34,712 nucleotides of DNA from Bacteroides sp. (GCA_014801875.1 JAAVDJ010000007.1:42043-76754); one strand, 5' to 3'; counted from the first letter of the stretch, positions 5,197-14,057 are shown. Notes: generated by a model not told the origin, from the letters alone. A program made the numbers and translations.

Positions 5197-6120
5197 TTAA
5201 TTGGTTGATGTATTGAGAGTCGGCGTCACAGGTTCATCTGTACAGAGCACTACTAACAGATTGCTAACCATCGCTGCCTTTTTCTCATTGTCAAGCTTGA
5301 CCATATCGCTTTTTTCAATCCTATCTAAAGCCATCTCCACCATTGAAACAGCTCCCTCGACAATTTTCTCCCTTGCCGTTATAATAGCCGATGCCTGCTG
5401 ACGACGCAACATGACTGCCGCAATTTCCGGTGCATACGCAAGATAGTTCAACCGAGCTTCGATAACCTCAAGTCCTGCCATTGCGAGCCGCTCATTTATT
5501 TTCTTCTCAAGCAGCTCATTGATGGTATCCCCTCCATCGCGAAGAGTGACTTCGTCCGGATTGCCTGAGTCTGATTGATCATATGCAAAATGACCCGTAA
5601 CCTCTCTGAGTGCTGCATCGCTCTGTATCCTGACGAATTTCTCAAGAGCACCTTGGTTGACTCCTCCTAAAGATTTGGAATCAAGGTCGAATACCACTTT
5701 ATAAGTATCCTTTATTTTCCAGACAAGAACCATTCCGATTAGGACAGGATTTCCAACCTTGTCATTTACCTTTATTGGTTCAATATCCATATTCCTGATT
5801 CGGAGTGAAAGCTTGTTTCGATTCATAAAGGGATTAATCCAATAATATCCCACTTGTCTACAAGTGCCGGCATATTTTCCGAAGAAAATCATAACTCGGG
5901 CTTCATTTGGCTCTTGCACAAAATAACCCACACATCCCAGTACAAACACGATGAACAGAACCGCACTTATAGGAATTGTTATCGCAAGATGGTCTTCACC
6001 ACCGATAATAAAAGTGAATGCAATTAAAAGAGGAATGAGTATGAAGGTGAAGAATATCATTGCGAACCCGTTTAGGATCAAACCGCCATACTCATATTCA
6101 TGATTATTGTTTTTATCCAT
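5197..6120 (-). CDS. SPFH/Band 7 domain membrane protein
   Basis: The protein is 307 aa. Two membrane segments (about residues 14-39 and 46-68) precede an SPFH domain that begins FVQEPNEARVMIFFGKYAG and ends with a long helix (ALREVTGHF, INERLAMAGLEVIEARL, then the charged heptad-rich tail). The family (stomatin, prohibitin, flotillin, HflK/C) builds membrane scaffolds, and RQQASAIITAREKIVEGA is the typical coil. This layout is common in Bacteroidetes, where its partner processes are not settled. It is the second gene of a two-gene unit, starting 4 nt after the small membrane protein upstream. No promoter is visible inside the gap, so the two are probably cotranscribed. Confidence 0.88.
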   Translation of the reverse strand: MDKNNNHEYEYGGLILNGFAMIFFTFILIPLLIAFTFIIGGEDHLAITIPISAVLFIVFVLGCVGYFVQEPNEARVMIFFGKYAGTCRQVGYYWINPFMNRNKLSLRIRNMDIEPIKVNDKVGNPVLIGMVLVWKIKDTYKVVFDLDSKSLGGVNQGALEKFVRIQSDAALREVTGHFAYDQSDSGNPDEVTLRDGGDTINELLEKKINERLAMAGLEVIEARLNYLAYAPEIAAVMLRRQQASAIITAREKIVEGAVSMVEMALDRIEKSDMVKLDNEKKAAMVSNLLVVLCTDEPVTPTLNTSTN

Positions 6121-6124
6121 AATG

Positions 6125-6502
6125 TTACATTTTATTAGTTTTATCTTTCAATTCTTTGATAATATGGGTTTCAACCAAAATCGCCACGGGGATCCAGATA
6201 ATAACTCCCTTCACTCCTCCCAACATATATAGATATGAAATATAAAGGGCAATGCAGATTGTTTCAGTGATGAATCTGTAAGTAACCGCCATCGGTTCAA
6301 TTTTCTGTTTCTTTACCGAAACTACTGTTGCCCACATTGCCCAGAAAATAAACGCTGAAGCACTGAATAAGGAAGCTGCCATCTCAAGATTCCCGAAATT
6401 ATTCAATTCGGCAATCTTCGCCGTCACCAAACCGCCGAACAGGAGAACGAGAGCAATCTGGCTCACCGTGCAATCCATTATCATTTTCCATCTGTCGTTC
6501 AT
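6125..6502 (-). CDS. Small four-helix membrane protein of unknown function
   Basis: The protein is 125 aa with four probable membrane segments (about residues 14-30, 41-62, 81-96 and 98-113). The intervening loops are short and positively charged, and the Lys-rich C-terminus (KELKDKTNKM) is likely cytoplasmic. No catalytic motif is seen and I do not recognise a family. It lies directly upstream of the SPFH gene with a 4-nt gap, which suggests a shared transcript and a joint role in the membrane. A weak -7 box on the minus strand (TACCTTTG at 6558-6551) could drive both. Confidence 0.7.
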   Translation of the reverse strand: MNDRWKMIMDCTVSQIALVLLFGGLVTAKIAELNNFGNLEMAASLFSASAFIFWAMWATVVSVKKQKIEPMAVTYRFITETICIALYISYLYMLGGVKGVIIWIPVAILVETHIIKELKDKTNKM

Positions 6503-6681
6503 AGACCTTTATTGTTATCAAGATTTACTTACCGGCTCTTTTGCCTCCTACAAAGGTAATTAAAAAAATCTATATAAGTTTAACAACTACTAAAAATAAC
6601 AATGATAACCTCAAATTTTTCCATCTTATAATAATTATTACTAACTTCGCGAAATAATCCACATCAAAAGAAGCGAGTTCT

Positions 6682-7008
6682 ATGTTAAGCGAATTCTTTA
6701 CTTTATTCAACCCCGAAGGACTGATTATCGGTATTTTTACATTCCTGATAATTGGATTATATCATCCTCTTGTAATCAAAGGAGAATATTACTTCGGAAG
6801 AAAAATCAAATGGTGGTTTCTGATTGCAGGTATCATTTTCCTCATAGCCTCACTATTATCACACACCACACTTATATCAACTGTCTTCGGAGTAGCTTCA
6901 TTCAGTTCTTTTTGGAGTATAAAAGAAGTTGACGAACAAGTTGAGCGTGTTAGGAAAGGTTGGTTTCCATCCAACCCGGACAGAAAAAAAGTAAGGGAGA
7001 GGTCTTGA
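6682..7008 (+). CDS. DUF4491 family membrane protein
   Basis: The protein is 108 aa with three hydrophobic segments (about residues 12-28, 45-60 and 65-80). The stretches FLIIGLYHPLVIKGEYYFG and FSSFWSIKEVDEQVERV, and the ending RVRKGWFPSNP, are the signature of DUF4491 proteins of Bacteroidetes and some Firmicutes. Their function is unknown. Gene length is normal for the family. The last codons lie inside a terminator palindrome, so RKKVRERS may be a by-product of terminator formation. Confidence 0.85.
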   Translation: MLSEFFTLFNPEGLIIGIFTFLIIGLYHPLVIKGEYYFGRKIKWWFLIAGIIFLIASLLSHTTLISTVFGVASFSSFWSIKEVDEQVERVRKGWFPSNPDRKKVRERS

Positions 7009-7030
7009 CCTCTCCCTTACTTTTTTTCTG
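6981..7030. terminator. Perfect bidirectional terminator shared by convergent genes
   Basis: Two perfect 24-nt arms (6981-7004 and 7007-7030) with a 2-nt centre contain AAAAAAA on one side and TTTTTTT on the other. The inner stem GTAAGGGAGAGGTC is G+C-rich. Transcripts from either side end with a hairpin and a U-run. The left arm overlaps the final codons of the DUF4491 gene and the stop sits at its centre. Confidence 0.92.
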
Positions 7031-7042
7031 TCTTCGTATCTA

Positions 7043-7585
7043 TCAGTTTTGTCCTAAGAGAGTCATATGATAACCCAGATTATTCAATTCAAGTGCAATC
7101 CCCATAAGATAGAGCTGATGCAAAGCATCTACATAGGCGAGGGCAGCCTCCTTTGTGCCTGGTTCCAGTCCGGCATGATGAAGAGCATGGAAAGTCCTGG
7201 CGGCACATTCCCCTACTACTCCGGACATCTTCTCCGCCTCCTCTTCAGGAAGGTTCAGAAGTTCCTTCAGGATATAATCATCCATATTGTCATACCCCTT
7301 GGCATCCCTTAGACCTTTATAAAGTTGTTCAACTGTCTCTTTGGAATATTTTTCCCAGTCAACATCCCAATAGAAAGCAAACGCCATCCCTATGAACATC
7401 ATCCAACCGAGAGAAACATTAGGATATTCATTGAATTCCCTTATGCCATCCGGCAAATATGCCTCTTCCAAAGAATGCCACAACTCTTCCAAATCCGGGC
7501 ATTCCGGCAGTTTTTCATCCACAAGCTTCTCGCTTTTAAGATAACGGTGAAGATCTTCACCCAATTTTGTCTCAAATTCAGTCAT
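7043..7585 (-). CDS. Conserved Bacteroidales protein of unknown function
   Basis: The protein is 180 aa and mostly helical, with no signal peptide. The segment EYPNVSLGWMMFIGMAFAFYWDVDW (residues about 57-81) is a hydrophobic, Trp-rich core that I associate with a widespread Bacteroidales hypothetical family. The rest is acidic and includes LYKGLRDAKGYDNMDDYI and the C-terminal helices YVDALHQLYLMGIALELNNLGY. No active-site motif is visible. It is a single gene between the 6981-7030 terminator and the terminator after rpe, so it has its own transcript. No function is inferred. Confidence 0.75.
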   Translation of the reverse strand: MTEFETKLGEDLHRYLKSEKLVDEKLPECPDLEELWHSLEEAYLPDGIREFNEYPNVSLGWMMFIGMAFAFYWDVDWEKYSKETVEQLYKGLRDAKGYDNMDDYILKELLNLPEEEAEKMSGVVGECAARTFHALHHAGLEPGTKEAALAYVDALHQLYLMGIALELNNLGYHMTLLGQN

Positions 7586-7604
7586 AACAATATTTTTATA
7601 AGCA

Positions 7605-7646
7605 AATAGAGGAAAGTTCCGGTCGTTGCCGTCTCTTTCCTCTATT
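7605..7646 (-). terminator. Terminator after rpe
   Basis: Two 12-bp arms (AATAGAGGAAAG and its complement, 7605-7616 and 7635-7646) form a stem below rpe on the minus strand, followed by TGC TT and an A+T-rich tract. The loop is 18 nt, long for an intrinsic terminator, and the U-run is poor. Confidence 0.5.
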
Positions 7647-7685
7647 AAAACAATAAAAGTAGCCTAAAAGATTATTCTTAACCTT

Positions 7686-8333
7686 TCATCGCAAACCCTT
7701 CAACAGATTTATTCTTTCTTCCGGATTTGGGGTTCCGAAAATATAGCTTCCGGCAACCAGAACATCCGCACCAGCCTCAGCCAACTCTTTCCCGGTTGTC
7801 TCATTCACTCCACCGTCTACCTCAATCAATGCGCTTGACCCTGATTCCAAAATCAGTTTTTTCAGTTCACGTGTTTTTTTCAGCGTATTCTTTATAAAGG
7901 CCTGACCTCCGAATCCAGGATTAACTGACATAAGCAACACAAGGTCTACATCGGTTATTATATCCTGGAGCATACAAACCGGGGTGGAGGGATTCAGAGT
8001 CACACCTGCCTTCATTCCCGCCTGATGAATTCTCGCCACAGCACTATTCAAATGCGTACATGCCTCATAATGCACATTCATGAGCCAAGCTCCTGTATCC
8101 CTTACTTGAGAAATCCATTTTTCGGGCTCTACTATCATAAGGTGTACATCAAGAGGTTTGGTACAGATTTTTCCAACCGCTTTTATCACCGGGAAACCGA
8201 ATGAAATGTTGGGCACGAAAACACCATCCATTACATCTATGTGAAGATAATCTGCTTCCGAAGCATTTATCATCTCGATTTCCGGTGTGAGATTGGCGAA
8301 ATTCGCCGATAACAATGAGGGTGAAACTTTCAT
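7686..8333 (-). CDS. rpe: Ribulose-phosphate 3-epimerase
   Basis: This 215-aa TIM-barrel enzyme interconverts ribulose 5-phosphate and xylulose 5-phosphate in the pentose phosphate pathway. It begins MKVSPSLLSANFANL, has HIDVMDGVFVPNISFG (H31, D33, D36), DVHLMIVEPE, the phosphate loop VNPGFGGQAFI, and EVDGGVN with the second catalytic Asp. Length and motifs are normal. It is the last gene of the fprA operon, 36 nt after dedA, and is followed by a hairpin. A metabolic link to its operon partners is not obvious. Confidence 0.97.
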   Translation of the reverse strand: MKVSPSLLSANFANLTPEIEMINASEADYLHIDVMDGVFVPNISFGFPVIKAVGKICTKPLDVHLMIVEPEKWISQVRDTGAWLMNVHYEACTHLNSAVARIHQAGMKAGVTLNPSTPVCMLQDIITDVDLVLLMSVNPGFGGQAFIKNTLKKTRELKKLILESGSSALIEVDGGVNETTGKELAEAGADVLVAGSYIFGTPNPEERINLLKGLR

Positions 8334-8369
8334 TTTATTTAGGGTTAATGTGAAAAACCATATCCGGAA

Positions 8370-9062
8370 TCAAGCCATTTCCTTTTTATTCTTATTGGGC
8401 TTGAATGCATTCCATAGAATAAAGATAACGCATACTAATGCAATGCCGTAGCCTATCCAGGTAAGATAACTGTTATATTCCTCCACTTTCTCAAAAAGCT
8501 GATCGGGAGAAACTGTCTGCGCGAGCCAATAGCCCAATCCGCCTAAGACACCGTTCCACACCATCGCTCCCAGAAAAGTAAAGATGGCAAATTGTGCGAC
8601 ATTCATTCGTGCTATACCTGCCGGTATGGATATTAGCTGTCGTATGGCGGGAATCAATCTCCCGACAAAAGTTGACACTGCTCCATGCTTGTCAAAATAC
8701 GCTTCAGCTTTCTCCACTTTCGCTTTGTTGAGCATAAGGGCATGTCCTACCCTGCTCTCCACGAACGAATATACAACCGGACGACCTATCCACAGTGCGA
8801 GATAATAATTTATGAAAGCTCCGACCAATGCACCCAGAGTCGCCACCAATACAACCACGAAGATATTCATATCAGAGCCGGCGCCTGTATTTGTACAAGC
8901 CAGATAGGCGGCCGGGGGCACAATCACCTCCGAGGGAAAGGGTATGAAGGAACTCTCGATTACCATGAAGATGAACACAAACCAATAGTTGGCATTCTCC
9001 ACAAACCATTGAAAGAAATTGCTCGCGTCAAAAATAGCCAACGAAATAAAATCTATCGTCAT
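8370..9062 (-). CDS. DedA family membrane protein
   Basis: The protein is 230 aa with several membrane helices. It carries FPSEVIVPPAAYLA near the N-terminus, GALVGAFINYYLALWIGRP, and the DedA hallmark FVGRLIPAIRQLISIPAG at about residues 133-150, with the Arg pair that the family needs. DedA proteins act in the inner membrane as lipid-carrier flippases and support membrane homeostasis. The substrate is not readable here. A C-terminal Lys-rich tail (KPNKNKKEMA) is cytoplasmic. It lies between the AspT-like transporter gene (30-nt gap) and rpe in the same operon. Confidence 0.93.
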   Translation of the reverse strand: MTIDFISLAIFDASNFFQWFVENANYWFVFIFMVIESSFIPFPSEVIVPPAAYLACTNTGAGSDMNIFVVVLVATLGALVGAFINYYLALWIGRPVVYSFVESRVGHALMLNKAKVEKAEAYFDKHGAVSTFVGRLIPAIRQLISIPAGIARMNVAQFAIFTFLGAMVWNGVLGGLGYWLAQTVSPDQLFEKVEEYNSYLTWIGYGIALVCVIFILWNAFKPNKNKKEMA

Positions 9063-9092
9063 ATCCTGTTTCCTTATTAAATCTGTTATCGA

Positions 9093-10760
9093 TTACAAAA
9101 ATATTATAACCAGCAATTGGGCTATCACCACCCTGGAGAACATGGCCAGAGGATAGACCGTGGCATAACTGACTGAAGCTGTATCGCCCGGCAAAGTGTC
9201 GTTGGCATAATTTAATGCCATTGGATTTGCCATGGCTCCGCAAAGCATTCCACAGGTGCTTCCAAAATCCATCCGCCACAGACGCAAGGATAAAAGACCG
9301 CATATTATAACCGGGATAAGAGTTATCGCGAAGCCGGTACCTATCCACACCAATCCATCGCCTCTTAAAATAGTCTCCACAAAATGTGCACCGGCATCAA
9401 GACCGAGACATGCGAGATAAAGTGAAAGCCCTATTCCGCGCAACATAAGGTTCGCACTTCTGGTGGTATATGTCACCATGTGCAGATGAGGACCGAAGCG
9501 TCCGAGAAGAATGCCTACCACTATCGGTCCTCCTGCGAGCCCCAGCTTGACCGGAACTGATATACCGGGTATTGAAATAGGAATTGAGCCTAACAACAAA
9601 CCCAATACAATCCCTATGAAAATCACTGCCAGATTTGGATCTTTCAGTTTTGACTCTGTATTACCAAGCACTTTGGCCACCTCATCTATCTGCTTTTCTT
9701 TTCCCACCACTGTCAGTCTATCGCCTAATTGAAGCAACAGACCAGGTGTTGCGAGAAGACTTACCCCACTTCTTGAGACGCGCGTGATATTTATGCCGTA
9801 ATTGTTACGGAGCTTTAGACTTCCAAGTTTATGCCCGTTTATTTCCGGCTTGCTAATCACAATATGACGTGAGGTGAGGCTACTATCGATTTTATTCCAA
9901 TCTATTTTACCCGTGTTCCAATCACGACTTTCATGCTCACCGAAAAATGCAGACAAAGCTTCGATTTCTTTCTCTGTCGTTATGACCATCAATCGGTCGC
10001 CGGCAGCTATCTGACTTTGAGAAGTTGGTATGCTCACCTCCCCTTCATGCCACAGACGTGAGATGACGAACGGAGTTTTTGATATTTTGGCTACTTCCTC
10101 GATAGTTTTTCCAAAGATTCCGGGATTCTTGACACGGAATGTAGCAATAAATGTCTGGTTATCATCTTCCTGATTGCTGATTTTTATATCATCCGGTTTG
10201 ACGAATAGTTTTCTCATCAACACTATAGCCAGGATGACTCCTACAACGCCCAAAGGATAAGTGACTGCGCAACTAAGTGCTGTCCCGTTGGCAGATATAC
10301 CTATCTGGTTCAACGCCTGCTGAGCGGCACCCAAAGCTGGGGTATTGGTGGTTGCTCCGCTTATGATACCGACCATATCTTGCATCGGTATCTTAATAAG
10401 GTATGACAACCCTACGGCAAAACATGTCCCGAACAGCACAGTGATAAGTCCAAGCATGTTCAATTGCACGCCCCCCTTGCGGAATGAACTGAAAAAACCG
10501 GGTCCCACTTTCAATCCAAGCTCATACACAAATAACACGAGTCCGAAACTTTCAGCATATTGAAGCATTGAGTTGTCTATCAACAATCCGAGATGACCGG
10601 CAAGAATACCTGCAAAAAATACCCAGGTGACACCGAGAGAAATACCCCAGACCTGAATTTTTCCCAACCCGAGACCAACGGCTATTATTACTGAAAGCAC
10701 CACAACTGCTTGAAGCGGTGTGTGAGCAATAAGAACATCATTCAACCATTCCATAATCAA
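9093..10760 (-). CDS. AspT/YidE/YbjL family transporter with two TrkA-C domains
   Basis: The protein is 555 aa, the usual length for the family. Two blocks of membrane helices (about 1-180 and 375-555) enclose two TrkA-C (RCK-C) domains at about 200-280 and 290-365, visible as GDRLMVITTEKEIEAL and GDRLTVVGKEKQIDEV. The membrane blocks share the repeat GGATTNTPALGAA / GAMANPMALNYA, typical of aspartate-alanine exchangers and their YidE relatives. The substrate is unknown; family members include AspT and dicarboxylate or succinate exchangers. Its ATG overlaps the UDG-family stop (ATGA), so the two are translationally coupled. Confidence 0.93.
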   Translation of the reverse strand: MIMEWLNDVLIAHTPLQAVVVLSVIIAVGLGLGKIQVWGISLGVTWVFFAGILAGHLGLLIDNSMLQYAESFGLVLFVYELGLKVGPGFFSSFRKGGVQLNMLGLITVLFGTCFAVGLSYLIKIPMQDMVGIISGATTNTPALGAAQQALNQIGISANGTALSCAVTYPLGVVGVILAIVLMRKLFVKPDDIKISNQEDDNQTFIATFRVKNPGIFGKTIEEVAKISKTPFVISRLWHEGEVSIPTSQSQIAAGDRLMVITTEKEIEALSAFFGEHESRDWNTGKIDWNKIDSSLTSRHIVISKPEINGHKLGSLKLRNNYGINITRVSRSGVSLLATPGLLLQLGDRLTVVGKEKQIDEVAKVLGNTESKLKDPNLAVIFIGIVLGLLLGSIPISIPGISVPVKLGLAGGPIVVGILLGRFGPHLHMVTYTTRSANLMLRGIGLSLYLACLGLDAGAHFVETILRGDGLVWIGTGFAITLIPVIICGLLSLRLWRMDFGSTCGMLCGAMANPMALNYANDTLPGDTASVSYATVYPLAMFSRVVIAQLLVIIFL

Positions 10761-11326
10761 AGCACACCACAGTCTCTAAACATTTTCTCGTAGTAAGCCG
10801 CCTTTTTGTCAAGTTTCAAAGGATAAGCCCGACTCGTGGAAGGCATTCTCCAGATGGTGAGGCCATTCTCACTCTCCACCTTCTCCCCCATCTTCGGGAC
10901 AGACGTATCCGTCAAATCGGCTATGACTCCGGCGGCTTTTTCCCCGGTTGTGCAAAGAGTGTGGCAATCCGGCATTTGAGACAAGAGTTCCGACAGTGGC
11001 ACAGGCTCAATAATTTCAAGGAACTTATCTGAAGCGTTTCCTTGAAGCCGTCTCACTTTTCTTGCCGTGTCGTTCATGGCTATGCCTCTTTCATTCAGTA
11101 GTCTCTTTATCGCTTCAAGATCAAAGCTTTTATGATCCGGATTACAGAGGGCATATCGGTCATTGAAAAATATCAATCCCATCATATACCAGAAATCGTT
11201 CGTACGGTTGGGATAATAGAAGTTCATCGACCATCGTTTGGGCTGAGGTGGGAATGTGCCCATTATCAAAATTTTTGCCCCAGCCGGAATATAAGGTTCC
11301 CACGGATGAATTTCTGTCTCCATCAC
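10757..11326 (-). CDS. Uracil-DNA glycosylase superfamily protein
   Basis: The protein is 189 aa and starts with MMETEIHPW (either Met is possible). Residues 18-27 read ILIMGTFPPQ, the first glycosylase motif of the MUG-like branch, and MPSTSRAYPL near the C-terminus matches the PSTSPxN second motif. It should recognise or excise damaged bases, but the catalytic residue is not conserved in an obvious way, so activity is uncertain. It overlaps both neighbours by 4 nt: the fprA stop and the transporter start. That makes a tight translational relay from a flavodiiron protein to a repair-type protein. Confidence 0.85.
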   Translation of the reverse strand: MMETEIHPWEPYIPAGAKILIMGTFPPQPKRWSMNFYYPNRTNDFWYMMGLIFFNDRYALCNPDHKSFDLEAIKRLLNERGIAMNDTARKVRRLQGNASDKFLEIIEPVPLSELLSQMPDCHTLCTTGEKAAGVIADLTDTSVPKMGEKVESENGLTIWRMPSTSRAYPLKLDKKAAYYEKMFRDCGVL

Positions 11327-12519
11327 TTCAGCCTTAATTCTGCCACAAACTTATCAACCATTGTCTCTATCTCTTTATATGTAGATTCTTTGGCTGAATG
11401 TTTCATTTCAAGGGTAGCGATAGGCTCCGCCTTCATTTTGCCAAGATATTCCCCAAGGCTTTTTGCCGCAGCTGAGGCCCATGTGAAGGATCCGAAAGTA
11501 GCCATCACTTTATTTTTGATTTCTCTTGTCTCCATTGCAATCATGAACGCCTCCACCGGAGGGAACAGGTGCATTGAATAAGTTGGTCCGCCTACAATCA
11601 AACCTTCATAACGGAAAGCGTCTGAAATCATATAACTCAACTCATCCTTGTTGGCATTATGAATCTTTATATTCTTTATGCCTCTTGCTGCAAGCTGCCG
11701 CGCTATCTCTTCTGCAATTTCCCCTGTGTTTCCATACATGGAACCGTATACGATCGTAACCCCGGCTTCACTCTCATATTTGCTGAGCCTGTCATAAATC
11801 TCAACAACCTTTTTGAGTTCCTTATGCCATACTGGTCCGTGAGTGGAGCAAAGATATTTCACTTTACAGCCTGATGTCTTCTCCATTGCTTTTTGCACGA
11901 ACTTGCCATATTTCCCTACTATATTTGAATAATAGCGATACATCTCGTCCCAATACCAGTCGGTATTCATTTCTTCATCAACGACCCCGCCGTTCAGTGC
12001 GCCAAAACATCCAAAAGCATCTCCCGAGAAGAGCACCCCGTCTTCCTCCACATAAGTCATCATGGTTTCAGGCCAGTGCACCATTGGGGTGAGGATAAAT
12101 TTCAACGACTTTCCCCCAAGATCTATTGTCGCTCCATCAGAAATCTCCATAAAACGGTCGTCGTCAGTTATATGGTAAAATCCCTTTATCATTACAATCG
12201 TCTGCTTGTTACCGACAACCTTCAGTTCCGGAAACTGCGCGAGCATAACCGGTATACCCCCGGAATGATCCGGCTCCATATGGTTTACGACAAGATAATC
12301 TATTTTTTCATTCCCTATTTCGGAAAGTATGGCGCGGATGGAGTTTTGTACATATCCTACTTCTACTGAGTCAATCAAAGCTGTCTTTTCTTGACCTTTA
12401 ACTATATAGGAGTTATAACTCACACCATTAGGCAATGGCCACAGTCCTTCAAAACGATCGGTTGTACGGTCGTTGACCCCGACGTAATATACATCATTTG
12501 TGATTTCGCGTATATTCAT
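11323..12519 (-). CDS. fprA: A-type flavoprotein (flavodiiron protein)
   Basis: The protein is 398 aa with the start chosen at MNIREI, because the family begins ITxxVYYVGVNDR. An ATG at 12576 would add 19 residues that do not fit. The metallo-beta-lactamase part holds the di-iron site: NHMEPDHSGG, then PMVHWPETMMT, GDAFG and CSTHGPVW. The flavodoxin part binds FMN with YGSMYGNTGEIAEEI, GGPTYSMHLFPP and GSFTWASAAAKSLGEYL. Such enzymes reduce oxygen (or NO) to water in anaerobes. This fits an obligate anaerobe. It heads a five-gene operon with a consensus promoter about 90 nt upstream. Confidence 0.95.
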   Translation of the reverse strand: MNIREITNDVYYVGVNDRTTDRFEGLWPLPNGVSYNSYIVKGQEKTALIDSVEVGYVQNSIRAILSEIGNEKIDYLVVNHMEPDHSGGIPVMLAQFPELKVVGNKQTIVMIKGFYHITDDDRFMEISDGATIDLGGKSLKFILTPMVHWPETMMTYVEEDGVLFSGDAFGCFGALNGGVVDEEMNTDWYWDEMYRYYSNIVGKYGKFVQKAMEKTSGCKVKYLCSTHGPVWHKELKKVVEIYDRLSKYESEAGVTIVYGSMYGNTGEIAEEIARQLAARGIKNIKIHNANKDELSYMISDAFRYEGLIVGGPTYSMHLFPPVEAFMIAMETREIKNKVMATFGSFTWASAAAKSLGEYLGKMKAEPIATLEMKHSAKESTYKEIETMVDKFVAELRLK

Positions 12520-12604
12520 AACTTGTTTATTTTCTTGAGTCGGAAACGTTTTTTCTCCGTTGTGGAACCGGCTCATATCATTATTTAATTAACAATTCAA
12601 AGTG

Positions 12605-12635
12605 CAAAATTACTTAAAAATACCGTTATTGCAAA
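12605..12635 (-). promoter_or_regulatory. Promoter of the fprA operon
   Basis: On the minus strand TTTG (12635-12632), a 19-nt spacer and TAATTTTG (12612-12605) match exactly. The leader to the chosen start is about 80 nt. It lies back to back with a plus-strand -7 box at 12665. Confidence 0.75.
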
Positions 12636-12664
12636 GAAGTAGCTGCTCAATGAAGTTTTTTAAG

Positions 12665-12672
12665 TAACTTTG
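12665..12672 (+). promoter_or_regulatory. -7 promoter box for the DUF486-dus-mtnN-BASS operon
   Basis: TAACTTTG matches the -7 consensus and lies 32 nt before the ATG at 12705. A clear TTTG at the expected distance is not present. Confidence 0.6.
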
Positions 12673-12704
12673 CACCCGGAAATAATTTTCTTTTTAATGA
12701 TAAT

Positions 12705-13082
12705 ATGAAAGCATCTTTAATCACCATCCTTCTTTTGGTCATATCCAATGTTTTCATGACCATCGCCTGGTATGGACACCTTCGGCTACAGAGCTCCGGA
12801 ATTTCTAAAAACTGGCCTCTTTTCGTTGTAATCCTATTCTCATGGGGCATTGCGTTGGTGGAATATATGTTTATGATTCCCGCTAACAGAATGGGATTTC
12901 AAGGAAACGGAGGACCATTTTCTCTCTTTCAGCTAAAAATTATTCAGGAAGTTATTTCCCTTACGGTTTTCACGATTTTGGCTATGTTCTTTTTTTCCGG
13001 CGAAAAGCTTCATTGGAATCATATTGCCGCTTTCATTTGCCTTGTCGCTGCCGTCACTTTCACCTTTCTTCCAAATAAATAA
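12705..13082 (+). CDS. DUF486 (DMT-like) small membrane protein
   Basis: The protein is 125 aa with four membrane helices. The conserved pieces are NVFMTIAWYGHL, SWGIALVEYMFMIPANRMGF, PFSLFQLKIIQEVISL and a C-terminal AAFICLVAAVTFTF. These define DUF486, a branch of the drug/metabolite transporter fold with half the usual helices. It is probably a dimer in the inner membrane, with unknown substrate. First gene of a plus-strand operon; dus follows after 12 nt. Confidence 0.9.
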   Translation: MKASLITILLLVISNVFMTIAWYGHLRLQSSGISKNWPLFVVILFSWGIALVEYMFMIPANRMGFQGNGGPFSLFQLKIIQEVISLTVFTILAMFFFSGEKLHWNHIAAFICLVAAVTFTFLPNK

Positions 13083-13094
13083 TAATCGCTCATT

Positions 13095-14024
13095 ATGAGT
13101 TTCATACATTTCGCTCCCGTGCAGGGACATACCGATGCCCCCTACAGGCATTTTCATCATAACTCTTATAACTCTCCTCTTACCTACTACACTCCCTTCA
13201 TCCGTCTCGAAAAAGATGGTTTGCGGTCAAGAGACATAAAGGATTTCACGTCTTCACTCAACGACTCCTCTCACGTAGTTCCTCAGATTATTTTCCGTGA
13301 TAAAACAGAACTTAATACTCTGGTAAAGGCATTGGCAGATTTGGGCGCTACCGAGATAAATCTCAACATGGGATGCCCTTTCCCTCTCCAGACCGGACAT
13401 GGAAGAGGGGCAGCTACTATCTCTAACCCTAACATTGGTGAAGCTGTGGCTGACACTGTCTCAAATAATCCTGACATTCATTTTTCCGTTAAAATGCGTC
13501 TCGGATATGCAGACCCCAATGAATGGAAAATTCTTCTTCCATTCCTTAATTCCATCTCTCTCCGACATATCACCCTCCATCCTCGTGTGGCCAAACAGCA
13601 GTATGGCGGCGATGTAAATTATGAGTGTTTTGACGAATTCTTGAAGGAAAGTGTTAATCCGGTGCTTTATAATGGCGACGTAAAAACACTTGAAGATATC
13701 GAGGACATTAAGAACCGTTTTCCCGAAATCTCCGGCATAATGATTGCCCGAGGTCTTCTCGGCCGTCCATCCTTAGCCGATGAATGGGAAAGACGAACTG
13801 AGCTCTCAAGAGAGGAACGCCTTGAAAAGATGCTGAATTTCCACACAGACCTCCTTGATTATTATAATGAGACTCTCTGCGGTGAAAGTCAAGTCGTGGC
13901 TAAAATCAAACCTTTTTGGGAATATGCTGAAAATGAAATCGGAAGAAAAGCCTGGAAAGCCATCAAGAAGGCCGGAAATATAGCCAAGTATCATTCGGCT
14001 GTTGCAATGATTGGCAGGGATTAA
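13095..14024 (+). CDS. dus: tRNA-dihydrouridine synthase
   Basis: The protein is 309 aa, an FMN-dependent TIM barrel that reduces uridines in the D-loop of tRNA. It begins with FAPVQGHTDAPYR, has NLNMGCPFP with catalytic Cys94, VKMRLGYA, the substrate loop LHPRVAKQQYGG (H and R bind uridine and FMN), and VLYNGDVKTLEDI with IMIARGLLGRPSLADE for the phosphate. The chosen ATG fits the family start. It belongs to the divergent branch found in Bacteroidales, somewhat short at the C-terminus. Which of the D-loop positions it modifies cannot be read. Confidence 0.93.
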   Translation: MSFIHFAPVQGHTDAPYRHFHHNSYNSPLTYYTPFIRLEKDGLRSRDIKDFTSSLNDSSHVVPQIIFRDKTELNTLVKALADLGATEINLNMGCPFPLQTGHGRGAATISNPNIGEAVADTVSNNPDIHFSVKMRLGYADPNEWKILLPFLNSISLRHITLHPRVAKQQYGGDVNYECFDEFLKESVNPVLYNGDVKTLEDIEDIKNRFPEISGIMIARGLLGRPSLADEWERRTELSREERLEKMLNFHTDLLDYYNETLCGESQVVAKIKPFWEYAENEIGRKAWKAIKKAGNIAKYHSAVAMIGRD

Positions 14025-14057
14025 ATAAATCTAAAATATTAATCATTCATAAATATT

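Noticed and set aside
9028..9348. Minus-strand ORF at 9028-9348 in another frame of the AspT-like transporter gene
   Set aside because: It overlaps a well supported membrane-protein frame and shows no motifs of its own.
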